Assembly (NCBI GenBank): GCA_037367355.1
Contig: CM074697.1
Span: 1,612,001-1,676,000, forward strand
Length of the DNA stretch: 64,000 nucleotides
Direction of reading: 5' to 3'
From: Neoscytalidium dimidiatum
Taxonomy: Eukaryota; Ascomycota; Dothideomycetes; Botryosphaeriales; Botryosphaeriaceae
The translations under genes and the position numbers were made by a program. Under the pieces are notes generated by a model. That model was given only the letters and a program-made list of their open reading frames with translations. It did not search any database and had not been told where the DNA came from. Below are positions 1 through 11,307 of the stretch, one piece after another. Numbering within the stretch: the stretch's first letter is position 1; every line of letters begins with the position of its first letter.

Positions 1-593
1 AAACGGCGCAGCAGGGTGAGCTGGAGTGTGTCTTTCCAGGCGGAAAATTTGTCTGGGAATTACCAAAGGTATTGTAAAAAACTGGAAGGCAAGGGAGAGA
101 AGGCACTGGGGTTGGTGGCTAGGTAGGAAAGTAATGCATGGCTTAATTACACTCCGAAAGACAGGGATTCACCAGGGAGACGCGTCAGTTGGCTGAGGTC
201 GACTGGGCAGGGTCAGCGATAGCGTTTGATGGCGTCTTTGTGTTGTGGCCGTGGCGGGTGGTGTTGGGGCTGAGGGCTGAGGGTTGCGTAGCGCGGGTGG
301 CTGGAGGGAGCGTGATTGCGGAGGGTTGGGCTGCAGGCAGGCCCAAGATAGCGGCTGCCTGCCCTGTGGCATGCCTGCCCTGCCCCGCCACAAAGTTGAC
401 ATCATCGGCAACCCGGGAGGCCCCTGCGCTGGAAGTCGGCAAGCGGCACAAGCCCCAGCTCTGGCTTGACTCGCGCACCCTCGCCCTACAACTGTCTGCT
501 GACATTCCTCTCTCACCTTCTCCCTCAGCTCCAGTCTGTCAGCGTTAAATTCCTCGTCTTCCCGCTGCTGAGGAGCCAACCCACTCGCCCACC
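1..593. other. Upstream region of the het-C-like gene
   Basis: No convincing gene. The last 120 bases are pyrimidine-rich, as in many fungal 5' leaders, and end in a good start context (CACCATGCC). Short open frames on both strands have no recognisable domain and overlap one another. The first 190 bases could belong to a gene outside the window, but nothing identifies it. Confidence 0.6.
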
Positions 594-3185
594 ATGCCGT
601 CTTTCAAGCTTCTATTCCTGCTCGTCGTCGCCCTGCTGCTGCTATGCCCCGCCCCCGCCGCCGCGTTTGGTGCAGGCAACATCGCGTCAATATCCACCAT
701 TGAGGGCAAAAACTGGCGCCATGGCGACATCGAGGACATGCTCAAGACCGTCGCTTGTCTCAAAGGCCACAAGTGGTCGTCCATGATGATCAAGCGCGTC
801 TATTTTGGTAACTGGTTGCGCGACTACTCCCAGGCTGTCGATGTCGGCACTCTCAAAGGCGTCCAGGCCGACACCATTCGAATCCTCGTGTGGATCCTGG
901 CCTTCATGTCCTTTGGCTACGCTACCAGGGAATTCGAGGTCACTCACGAGCGTCTTGGTGGTGAGCTCGCTTCTTGACACTTTTGTTTCATGAGGCTGAA
1001 TATCCTTGCTATAGTCTATCGCCCCGAGGAGCACATTGACAACCCCAAGGTGAGTCGGGAAAGAGGTCCGTGCTATCCCCCTCTTCTTGTTACTGATACG
1101 TTTCGCCACAGGACTATGCAGACAACCAGGATGCAAGGCAGTATGACCAGCGCCTTCGTGGCCCAGTATCTCAAGAAGAGCTGGCCATCGACCCTCAGAC
1201 TGGTAAGCAACTCAACGTTATGTGCATATATTCCCCTGACCCGCGCAGGCATGAAGAATTACATCGCGAATGAGCGCGGTGGGTGGGCCACGAGTGCAGG
1301 CTACATTCGGCACAGCTTTGCTCGCGCCATCCACTTCGGCCGCATGTACACCCACGGCGCAGGTGGGAAGAAGGGACGCGAAGAAGATCTGTGTGAAGCC
1401 CTCCGTTGCCTCGGCCAAGGCCTCCACTGCGTTGAAGACTTCGGAGCCCATACTAACTATACCGAACTTGCCCTCCGTGAGATGGGGTTCCACAATGTCT
1501 TCCCCCACACTGGCGTCTCCAGTCAGATCAACCTTCATGGCAAGCACGTGTTCCCGCTTGTCACTGGAACCTTTGGTGGTGTGGATTTCCTTCATTCGGT
1601 TCTCGGCGAGGCAACGGATCATTTCACTCAGTCGAACGTCGATACTTCTGAGATTGACGAGCTCAATCAGCAGCTGGGTAATGCCTCAGGATCGTCAGGA
1701 AAACGCTCCGGTGGCGGTCCGTCTGGCGGTGATGTCGAGGCCCTGACTAGCCTCCTTAGCAAGATTCCCGGCACCGGATCTCTTTGCAAAGAAGCTGCGG
1801 AATTGAAGGCTTCCTCAGACGCTCAAGCTGCTGAGAATGCCCGTTATGCTGGTGGCGATTATAGCAGCTCTCGCGCCGATCCCACGTTCGCTGCTCCTCC
1901 CGGCTCAGTCGGTGGCCCGCCTGGCCCTGGGATCCCTGGAATGAACCCCAACTTTGATCCGCAGTCTGTGGTTCCCAAAATCTACCCGATTCTGGAGTTC
2001 CGTGACAAGGTCGTCCGAGCTATTAGCAGTGTCATCTCCAAGATTCCAGGCCTCGAGAGTCTTGTGGAAAAGATCTCTGAGCGCGTGACTATGTTCGTCT
2101 TTGCTCTGCTTGCCCCATTCGTTCAGCCAATCATCCAAGCTGCCTCTAAGCAGCTAAAGACAGGCTCTTCCGCCGTCATCGATGCCAGCGGCAAGCACCA
2201 GTACGAACCTTGGACTGATCCCTACTGCACCGATCCGACGCACTCCCTTCTATCTAAGGACCACTTTTCCAATGTCCTCAATGAACCCGCTGGTCAGGTT
2301 GCTTCAGCCATCCTCCAGTATATTGCTCCGCGAGTCATCTACGCTATGGACCACCCCAACGTGCCGGTGGATGAAGTCCTTAACGACGTTGTGCGCGTCT
2401 TCCACCATCCCGCAGCTCGTGACCGCCACTGCGAGCTTCACCGTAATATGTTCGCCGTCGTCGAGAAGTGGGTGCAATCTCGTCCAGACAGAGGGCACGG
2501 CCTGAACGACGTCCTCAGCTCCGAGTCCGTTCGTGCCGGGAAAAACCATTCCGGTGACCAGAGCGGACACGGCCACGGCGGTCACGGCCACGGTGGACAT
2601 GGCAGCTACGCCGCTCATAGCAGCCACGGCAGTAGCAGCAGTAGCAGCTCTCCCTTCGGTAACCTCGGAAGTCTCGGAAGTCTCGCAGGCTTGGGGGGTT
2701 CCGGAGGCAGCAGCTCCAGCAGCGGTGGCGTTAGCGGACTCCTCGGCAACATTGGCAAACTTACCGGTGGCGGCAGCAGTAGCAATCCGCTCAGCAGCTT
2801 CCTGGGTGGCAGTTCCGGCGGCAAGCGGGAAGTTGACTCCCCGCCCCAGTCCCACAGCCCCTCGTACTCCCAATCCAACTTCCACCCCTACGGCGAACAG
2901 TATTCCCAGTCGCCGGGCCCCCAGGGATACCAGTACCAGCAGGATGCACCGCTGCCGCCGGGTCCTCCGCAGAATAACCCTGCCGATCCGTACGCATTCC
3001 CCAGCCAATATCAGCAGGGCTGGCAGGACGGCGGTCCGTATGGACAGCATCAGCAGCCGCCGCCTCCGCATGGTGGTTATGGTGGTCCCCCTCCACAGCA
3101 CGATCCGTACGGTCAGCAGGGGCAGTGGGGACAGCAACAGCCGCCGCAACCGCCATCGGGTGGGTACTGGGGTGGTCAGTACTAA
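594..3185 (+). CDS. het-C: Het-C-family heterokaryon incompatibility protein
   Basis: Exons 594-960, 1015-1049, 1112-1202 and 1249-3185 join in frame to 809 residues. The introns (961-1014, 1050-1111, 1203-1248) have GTGAGC/GTGAGT/GTAAGC donors. Residues 1-24 form a signal peptide (MPSFKLLFLLVVALLLL, then an Ala/Pro segment). The body carries typical Het-C text such as NWRHGDIEDML, YFGNWLRDYSQA, VYRPEEHIDNPK, MKNYIANERGGWATS and GLHCVEDFGAHTNY. The last 250 residues are low complexity: a Gly-His tract (GHGHGGHGHGGHG), Gly/Ser repeats, then a Pro/Gln/Tyr/Gly-rich tail. In Neurospora crassa the family member het-c governs vegetative incompatibility together with the adjacent HET-domain gene pin-c. 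Here no HET-domain gene is adjacent. The family call is firm; an incompatibility role in this species is inference. Confidence 0.93.
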
Positions 3186-4593
3186 TCACTGCCTAAAATG
3201 TAGCCGAGATTTGCAGGATATTCTGACGGAGTGAGGGGTCTTGGGGGGAAATGGTTTCTGGAACGGATGTGATACCCCATCGGGCAAAAAATACGGGACA
3301 GAAAGGCCAATCAGGTTGGCAGGAAGTAGACTGGCAATAGGGCTCGATGGTTTTCGTTTTTTTTTTTTTTTTTGGTGAGGTGAACTCGAGATTGGTGTTG
3401 GTTTCTTTCTGCTTTTCCTTCTTGTTTTCCTTCTTGATGCAATTTGCTAGAAACGATATACGTATTCACTGCACACCTACTACCATGATTACTACACGAT
3501 ATCTGGCAGCAATACTTCATTTCCCAACACATTACGTCTCTATTCCACACCTTCCTAGTAATCACTTCTTTCAGTCTTGCCTCAGTCTCATTTCCTCTTC
3601 TACAGAGCCACGAAATTACGTCCTTGGCCAGCCAAATCATACGCTCAACACGGTCAATACACGAATTGAATGACCTACACCGCAAGCGGAGCAGAAGCAA
3701 GTCGGGTTCGTACGCGAGCAGTGCTGCGGCCGTGTGCACGAGCAGGTCGAGCCGCGCTGACAAGATGTGGATGCCGTTGTTCGTCGTCGCAATGTACATA
3801 TAAACTCTTTTCAATTTAGAGGGACGAGGTGGGGGAACCAGATCGGGCGCCAATATTCGACTGAGCAGAGGGAAGTAGTTGGACGGGGGCCTGATGCAGG
3901 GTTCTATATGTATGGAAAGGGGGGGTGTGGGTGGTGTTGTGATGCGTGGGCTGCGTCATTGTTGGGTCAAGGGACAAGGGGGGCCTATTGTGGGGATGGG
4001 GTACATGTGTACTTGACGGGGGAGGGAGGTATTTCGGAAGGGTCTGGTAAGTCGCGCAGGGGCCACTCTCGTGTTCAGAAGGTGCGAGTCTAAGATGAGA
4101 GAAGCGCATATCGAGGGGTGGAAGAGAGCTTGTGGGCGGGCGGCGTTTCGTGCTATTGGTCAATGGCTGTAGAACGCGGCCCGGAGCTCGTAGCCCCATT
4201 GGCCTCGAATATCTGGTGGGAATGGTGCCTCGTCGCGTGATATGAATTAATTATTGTTTCTGTTCTCGCGGGACCCCAAACACAATCACTGTTGGAGCTC
4301 CAGGGTAAAATGGCAGTATACGTGTTGCCTCGCCATCATACAAAAGCGGCTAGAAGGCTGGGAAGGAGCAATATTTTGTAGAAACAAATTGAAGATGATA
4401 TGCTCACAGACAATTCCACAAAGGCGCTGACAGAGAAGAGTAAAAAGGCATAGATGAAATATTAACTCTATTCACCATGAAGAGCACGTATTAATCGTAT
4501 CATCAATGACCTCGTTCGAACATACTTAAAAAGGTATGTCGAATACCTCATATGCGCCGAGGCATATAAAACCTCCCCAAACAGATGGTGGCC
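3186..4593. other. Intergenic region between het-C-like and IF1 genes
   Basis: These 1.4 kb hold the 3' ends of two convergent genes. A T17 homopolymer lies at 3357-3373. The small open frames lack recognisable domains, and 4200-4560 is AT-richer, as expected of 3' flanks. No RNA gene was recognised. Confidence 0.6.
3357..3373 (+). repeat. T17 homopolymer tract
   Basis: Seventeen consecutive T residues lie 170 bases after the het-C-like stop codon, probably in the 3' UTR or just past it. Confidence 0.9.
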
Positions 4594-5294
4594 CTAAGAC
4601 CTCTTCTTCTTAGCAAGCTCCTCTGTCTCCCTCTGAAGCTTTTTGATCGTGTCTTCCGAAGCCTCGATCTCGCCGCGGTCTGCCTTGATCTGTGAAAGGC
4701 AGCACTGTTAGTGTTTGGAATGGTCCTGGATGACGATTCGGCGAGAAGGGCAAGACGTACAATTGACTCGCTGTCTGATGCCAGCTCGTCCTTCCAGTGG
4801 CCCTTGCCCTCCTTCTGCTTCTTCAGCAGATCCTGCTTGTGCTGCTCAATCTCTTCGGGACGCTCTTCGGTGTCTTTTGCGAAAATAAGTTAGTATGGTC
4901 CTTCTTTCGTACAATGGGAAGGCGGTCGCGGCAACGGGTGGCAGCAGTAGCAGCAGCAGTAGCATCAGAAGTGATACAAAGCTTGCGGCCATCGTGATGG
5001 TCGTGCGTCTATGTCGGGCCAGGCAGTTATATTTGTGCGCTTGTTCGAGAACCAGTCGCGCATTGCCGTCACTGGTGCCTCTCTGCTGCTGCTTCTGCCC
5101 CTGCCAAACCCATGTTCTGCTAATCGAGCCATCCAGTGATCGGGAAAGCGGAGTTAAATCAAGTAAGGAAAGGGAGTCTTACGCAGCTTCGACTCCTTGC
5201 CCGCAAGCCTTGTCGCGGAAGTCTGGAAGCTCATGCGCTGGGTGGCGAAGACGGAGGCGCGTGGGACGCGAGCGAGGTTCCTGAGGACGGACAT
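4594..5294 (-). CDS. INH1: Mitochondrial F1Fo-ATPase inhibitor (IF1 family)
   Basis: Three exons on the minus strand (5294-5183, 4873-4761, 4689-4594) join in frame to 106 residues. The N-terminus (MSVLRNLARVPRASVF, with Arg and no acid) looks like a mitochondrial presequence. The core reads EIEQHKQDLLKKQKEGKG, then HWKDELASDSES, the minimal inhibitory segment of IF1. The C-terminal exon is a heptad-rich helix (IKADRGEIEASEDTIKKLQR) that forms the dimerising coiled coil in the family. IF1 blocks ATP hydrolysis by the F1 motor when matrix pH falls. The 309 nt intron 4874-5182 is long for this genome and could hide a tiny exon, although the sequence across the join looks complete. The exons are too short to stand out as open frames. 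Confidence 0.88.
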
Positions 5295-7103
5295 GGTGCT
5301 GAGCAGGCAGAGAGATGCTATATGAAAGTTACGATTGGAGTGTCAGTAAGTAGGATTGATCAGGGTGGAAGCAGAGTGAGAGACGTGAGTAGAATTACGC
5401 GAGAGGGGGTTGGAGTAGCAACAAGGGATGGAGAGGTGGGGATGATTTGTGAGCTATACGCCGGTTTCCGTAGCGAGGGGAGCTAAGAAAGGGCTGCGTT
5501 CGCACGCTTTCACGTACCTTGGGTAGAAGAGCGAGTCAAAAATTGGTGGAGGCGCGGAGTGCAGGACAGAGGTGGGGAGAGAAGATAAAGGGAAATGCTA
5601 CCGATAGCAGGTGGTACAGGTCTTATTATGGGGGTCCTCGGCTTTCCATGTGCTGCTGGGGGAGCTTTCCATCATTGCCCTCATGTCGTCATTGTTGCGG
5701 CCCGTGCGCCGCCCAGTGCCCGCTCATCACTGTCCGAATTACGTTGCACCTTTGTGAGGCCTGCGAGTCGTCCACCCCTCGAACATCACCCTCTATGCCC
5801 TGCACGCCGTCTTTCTGCACTGGTTAACCGCCCATTCAAACATCTCTGGAAGCCGAGGGCCCTGCTGATTTGTGGCGAGAAGATCATCCGAGGAGGCAAG
5901 GAGCTCGTACTTCAGCTTACCTGCAGCGAGACACCCCACTGAACACGTGTGGAATGCTTTGAAGCCAAACATTAGCAATGCTGTTTTCGACGTGCTCAAA
6001 GATACGCAGGCCTGCCTTCAGGAGCCCATCGTCGAGGGCGACAGTAAAATACCTTGGCACTCGAGAATTGGGTCAATGGGCGTAGCTGAGGACTGTGGAC
6101 TACGGCGTCCACTCGCGCAAAGACACTGCACCAGAATATCCGTTGTGTTTGATCTGAAAGTTGAGATGCATGTTGGTCCCTAAACGATAGCTAGGGCCGT
6201 TGTACTAATGGCCCTGTATCCAAAAGAAGGACAGGAACCCCGAAGAACGTATAAGTCAACCAATCCCACGCCAGCAGGTGAGAAAGAAGCCAAGACGAAG
6301 CTAATGCAAAGGAAGAATAGAAGCCATGATCTCGTCCCAGCGTACATGCGTCTTTGAACTGTGTATCCGTTGAACAAGACGAATCAAAGAACAGAAGACC
6401 CCGAGCGGGCCGGTTGGATGAAACGGCAAAATACGCTTTGTTCCTCTGCCTTGCAAAGGCTGGTAGCGAAATGTGAAAAAGGGAGAACAGCTAAACGACA
6501 TTCCCAACCGACACCGCCGCTAGATTTCTTGTGCATCAAAAACAAGGACTTTCGCCGTGGTATATCAGCAAAACCCGACCCGTTGCAAGACAACACCGTG
6601 ACTACCGCCGAATCCAACCGCCATGAAGTCCCGCTGACATAGGAAATTGTGTCCCACTCTGCGCGGCAGATAGTTTGACATCAGCCCGCCCAGTCCGAAA
6701 TAACACCTCTTTATGATTTTTCTTGATGAGAAAAAACCGAAAAACACCGATATACGCAACCCAAGCCGTTACGATGATAAAATGCCGTGAGAACGCTCAA
6801 GCCAACATGGCAATGCCAGACATGCGATCTATCGAAACGAAACATTTTTGTTGTTGTTTTTTTTTTCGCCACGTTGCAACGCCGTCGTCCAGGATATAGT
6901 GGGTAACCCTATGAGAAATGTCGTCGACCTTTGTACAAAAAGAACGTAGTAGCAGAATTATAAACGGATCCTCCGGGAAACGGCGGGTATAATAGCAATA
7001 GAGATCCGGAAGAGAAGGGAGAACACCCACCAGCCCAACAACGTAGCACGCTGCAATGCAATTCGATAGAGTCGCGACTGGCACTCAGTGCCGACGAGCC
7101 CGT
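5295..7103. other. Intergenic region, no gene recognised
   Basis: These 1.8 kb span the IF1 promoter and the 3' flank of the next minus-strand gene. Open frames of 60-116 codons occur on both strands but match no domain and do not join by plausible splicing. A short T-rich tract lies at 6850-6868. Confidence 0.55.
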
Positions 7104-7773
7104 TTACCAGCGGCGAGGCATGAACTGCTGCTGCATCTGCCTCGCAGGGGAGACCGACGGCGGCGGGCTAGCCACGTTGCGCGTGCTGGGGTCGACAATG
7201 GGGATCGCATTGCGAGTGCGCTGCGCCATGGGCTGGTGGAGCTTCGTCTGGGAGGGCTGGAAGTTTGCGGGGGTGAAGGAGCTGGAGGCTGACGAGAGGA
7301 CGAAGCTGGGAGTAGGCTGAAGCTGGTGCTGCAGCGGGGACGACTCGGGCGACCCGCTCGACAGCGACGATCGGTCCGATCCGGAGGAGTGGATGGATTG
7401 CAGCTGTGCGGCAGCACATTAGCCATCAAAATTCATCGGAAATCCATCGTGCAGCTCATGCGCTGTCGTCCGGGGTCCTCGGAGATCACGTATAAGCACT
7501 TACATCGTCGTCAGTAAGCAGGTGGAACGGGCAGAAGATCTCATCGTCCTCGAGGTCGAAGGAGCGGGCAGCTTCGAAGTCGCGGCGGAAGGCGGTGACG
7601 CTGGCGGCCTCAACAACCTCCTTGGGAGTCCTGACATTGCGGAACTGCTTGTGGTTGTGGGCGGCGGCAGAGCGAGGTTGTCTCCGGGGGCGGCCGCCGG
7701 GGTGGTGCTGCTGCGAGTGGTTCATGTGGACGTTGTGGTGGGGAGCGCCGTAGTAGAAGTTCGAGGTAGACAT
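7104..7773 (-). CDS. Conserved Ser/Pro-rich fungal protein of unknown function
   Basis: Exon 1 (7773-7504, 90 codons) and exon 2 (7403-7104) join through a 100 nt intron with a GTAAGT donor and a CACAG acceptor, giving 189 residues. The N-terminus is His/Arg/Gln-rich and basic. Next comes an acidic patch (FDLEDDEIFCPFHLL) followed by TDDDLQSIHSSGSD, where the splice join falls. A Ser-rich stretch follows (SSLSSGSPESSPLQHQ), then a Pro/Ser/Gln tail ending MQQQFMPRRW. No signal peptide, transmembrane segment or enzymatic motif is visible. It is probably an intrinsically disordered protein, and the dense SP/SSP sites suggest phosphorylation. The pattern resembles an uncharacterised family widespread in Pezizomycotina, but I cannot assign a function. 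Confidence 0.75.
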
Positions 7774-10700
7774 GTTGGCGAAGATGTGTGCGTGCTAAGC
7801 GACGTGCGCGGCGTGGTGATAAAATGCGGCGTTGAAGGGTGGAGTGAGCCGGAGTGGTTCGAGGGCTGGCCTGGATTACGGTTTGGGTCACCCGACGGCG
7901 AGATCGGAAGAGTCACAACAAAGGCGAAACAAAGGGGTGCGGCGAGGACCGGAAGCGCGGCGAAGAGCAATGCAGAAGCGCTGAGAACGGAAGCGGGGTG
8001 AAGGAGATTTTTGGAGAGAGCTTTTTGAGTGCGAATAGAAGGGTTGGCTGAGAAGGCTGGTGTACACGAGAAGGCGTCGCTGGACGAGGGGCGGGAGTCC
8101 ACTCGATGTGGGCGAGCGGCACTTCTTTACAGCATGCGCGCAGGCCCCAGCGCTCTAACGCCGTTCGGCTTAGGGCGCCGCACGGGCCCTCGCCAGCCTG
8201 CAGGCTGGCTGGCTGGCCGAAACGCGCCAGCAATTTTGCCACCACACTGTCTCCCGACCACAGGGCCCTCGAGGCTCCCTGCGGCACGCCCTCTCCGAAG
8301 CGGGTGTCTGAACGACTCTCACGCTTGCCCGCTCCATGGACCCAGAGCACGACTGTCTCTCTGCGCCAGCATCGCAGACGGCCGCCCACCAGGCCGGCCG
8401 GCGGTGCCTGCTGGCCACCGATCCAGCAATCTTCCAGAGCGCAGGGCTCGAGGACCCCCAGGAACGCACGCAGGCCGTGGGTGGGCCAGGCCCATACGCC
8501 CATTCCCTTCTCGTGCATCTAATACAGGGCTGCCCAATGCTTCCAATCAGCGGCGGGCTGTGGCACAGCCCCGGGCCTGTCAACGGACTGGACGGCGCGC
8601 AGCACGCTGACCGCTGTTCTCCTCCCGTCCACCAGGACTGCCCGCTTGGGACTGTCCATCTGATCCGCTCTCCGCTCCCAGCGTTCCAGTCTTCCAGAAG
8701 CTCGTCGCGCTTGCAACCCTCCACCCCTCCCTCCTGCGCAGCCCCCCCAGCCCCAAGCCCCAAGCCCGCAGCCCGCCCCGAAGACAGGCCGCCATGCTTC
8801 GTTGGCACGCCGCACTCCGGAGCCCTGGCCAGGCGATGAGCTTCCCGCGCTTCCGCACTGTCGCCAGCGACCCTGCGCCCGCTCCAGCTCAACCGCCCGC
8901 CAACCGACCCTGGCATGCACCAGAGGGCGGCACTGCGTCGCCAGATCGCTGCCGTGCCAATAGGCGCTAGCTGCGCCCGCCCGGCCAGCCCGTTCTGGTG
9001 CAAACATCCCCCAGAGCGCGAGCCCGTCCTTTTTGTCCGACAGCGCCAGAAGCGCCAGTTCTCCGCGTGGGCGAGTTGACGTAAGCGCCGGGCCGCGTCG
9101 CTGCATGCCCGGGCCTGCGCCTACTTCCCCACGCCCACCGTCGCGCGGTGGTGATGGAGGGTGGCAGTCAAGGGGGACCAGCCACCGGCGGCTGCTCGAG
9201 CATCGGTGCGCGCAGCTGGTGGTGTGCGCCTAACTCAAAGTGATCCGCATGATGTCGTTCCTCCTCCACCCGCAGCAGGTGAATCAGGAACCCCGACACC
9301 GCTCGCCTGGCGCCGGTTTGCCGCTCGGGATGACCTGTCAGCTTGGCAATTGCGACAGCTGCTAAGGGTCCGCGAGCCCCTCCCGCCGGACCTCCATTCG
9401 CCGCTCGACGTGGGAGGCCGCCTCCGCCGCCCGCCTCCCAGCTACGATCACCCGTTGATGGTCCGACAGCCCTTTTGCCCTGGCGACTGTTGGACTCCCC
9501 AGCTCCAGCTTCAGCTGCAGCGCCGGCTCGAGGCATTGCTTCTGCGAGCAACGCCCAGCCTCATGAAACTCTGTTCCGCAGTGCATGTCGGACTTCTGCG
9601 GGAATTGTTTCAGACCCAACGCCGCGGACGTGTGCATGAATATGCAGAGTTGCAGTAGACAAAGGCGCCGGCGAGCTGAACAGGGAGTCCATAGCCCGTT
9701 CGGCACAAATAGGCAGGACTCGTAGGCGATTAGGCGGCTCTGGCTCCTGCGCTCGCGCCGACTTGCTTGCTATTGCCGCCACCCGCATCGACCGAGTTAA
9801 GACACCATCAACCTCTTTCCAAACGGGTTTCACAAGTGCATAATCTGTTTGGGCAACTTCGGCGCGTCGTGTCTGCAATGGCAAAAGGGCAAGCAGGCTC
9901 GTTCGCGGTGGCCACCTTCCACTCTGCCCTCCGAGGCTCAGGTGACGGACGTCGTCATTGAAACCTGCTCGGACATGAAGTCGGGGGGCGCTCGCGAAGA
10001 GGATCTGCGGGCCCATGACATCTCGGCCGCCAGATGAAAGCCTCAGGCTGGGCTGCGCCATCGCCGCTCCTCGTCATCGGCAGGCTGCGATCAGCGTCTC
10101 TGGCAAAATGTCGGCCAACCTACTGTCGCTTCGCCGGACTTGCCGGCCACATTGACATCGCCCTGTCTCAGCCTTACCTATAGCAAGCTTCTCTAGGCCC
10201 TTCTTCTCCCTACGCCCGTACTGATAGGTCCGTATGCCATCGTAACGGCAGGCTACCTGATGGGCGACAACCTGGTGTTGTTCCTGCCCAGCCCAGGCGC
10301 GAGTCAAAATACTGGTCAGCTGGGAAATATCTCCAAGCGATTTCCTCCATGTGTGCGCGTATCAATTGTAGTGATATGGCTGACTTGAAATGACTTCGGC
10401 TACGTTACTTCACGAAATGGCACTATTGAAGATGAGCCGTTGCTCACACGGCGGGGGGCATGCTCATCCCCATCTCGCGGGCGCGGGAGGCTCCGGTGTC
10501 GCTGGGAGCGAGATGAAGCGCGCTAACCCAATGCAGGTGGCTTCTAATATTGGAGCAGCGGAGGGCAAAAGAGCCCAAAGCCGAGGCTTCATGGCGGGTC
10601 GCGCGGATCGCCACGCCATGCTCTGCGTGGTTGGCCTTGGGCTCAGACATCAACACCAACTCTCGCGGCCTATTAGTATCGCGAACTCTTTTTTGGGCTG

Positions 10701-11307
10701 ACAGCATCTGGTGTTGTGCCAAGCTCCGGCCAGCAGGATTTTCCAGCTGCGCGCTCTCGTCAGACCATACTTGGTTCGTCCAGCTACCCCAGAGCGGCTA
10801 AGCCCCCAGGCTCTTTCTGCAGCCTGATCACACCAATCGAACTACGCGCGCGCTCAGCTGTTCCCACTGGCCTTGAAGCTTTCCGGGACACAGCCTGCCA
10901 GCATGCTTCCCTGCTGCGCTGCGAGAGCTTTACAGCCTGGTGTCTCTCACAGGTCAAACGCACTGCTTAGCTCCTGTGCGGCGCGTCTACGGATTACACG
11001 GCAGCTAGGCTCTCTCCGCCTCCACTGATTTTCATTTGCATGTTTCCCAAGAGCTGCGCCGTACAATGTGAGAAGTGGGAGGTGCCCTTGATGAAATGAC
11101 GCACCAGCCTTAGCGCCTAGCGCGACGCGGCGACAGGGAAGAGATTCCGCTGCGCCTCTCCAGCCTCTTCATTCAGCTCAAGAGCAGGCAGAAGACCTCG
11201 CCTTCGGCGCAGCCTCGTCTGCTTCGAGTGGCGCTCAAAAGCGCCTCCGCGCTCCTTCCCTTCCCCATCTCACGCGCTTTTGACAGTCTAGTCTTCCGGC
11301 CGTCAGC
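7774..11307. other. 3.5 kb GC-rich intergenic region
   Basis: No supported gene. From 8000 to 9700 the sequence is GC-rich and carries many overlapping open frames on both strands, up to 277 codons. Their translations are dominated by Arg, Ala, Gly, Pro and Cys, show no domain, and have no preferred strand. From 9700 to 11300 open frames shorten. The final 130 bases before 11308 are pyrimidine-rich and look like the leader of the NACHT gene. Confidence 0.5.

Noticed and set aside
2304..3149. 281-codon minus-strand open frame inside the het-C-like gene
   Set aside because: Shadow of the Gly/Ser/Gln-rich repetitive coding sequence.
5595..5942. Frame starting MLPIAGGTGLIMG, resembling a flavoprotein reductase nucleotide-binding motif
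   Set aside because: Only a few residues match; nothing before or after fits a reductase and no splice extension is plausible.
8170..9003. 277-codon minus-strand open frame and its overlapping partners
   Set aside because: Composition-driven; no domain, no splice partners, equal open length on both strands.
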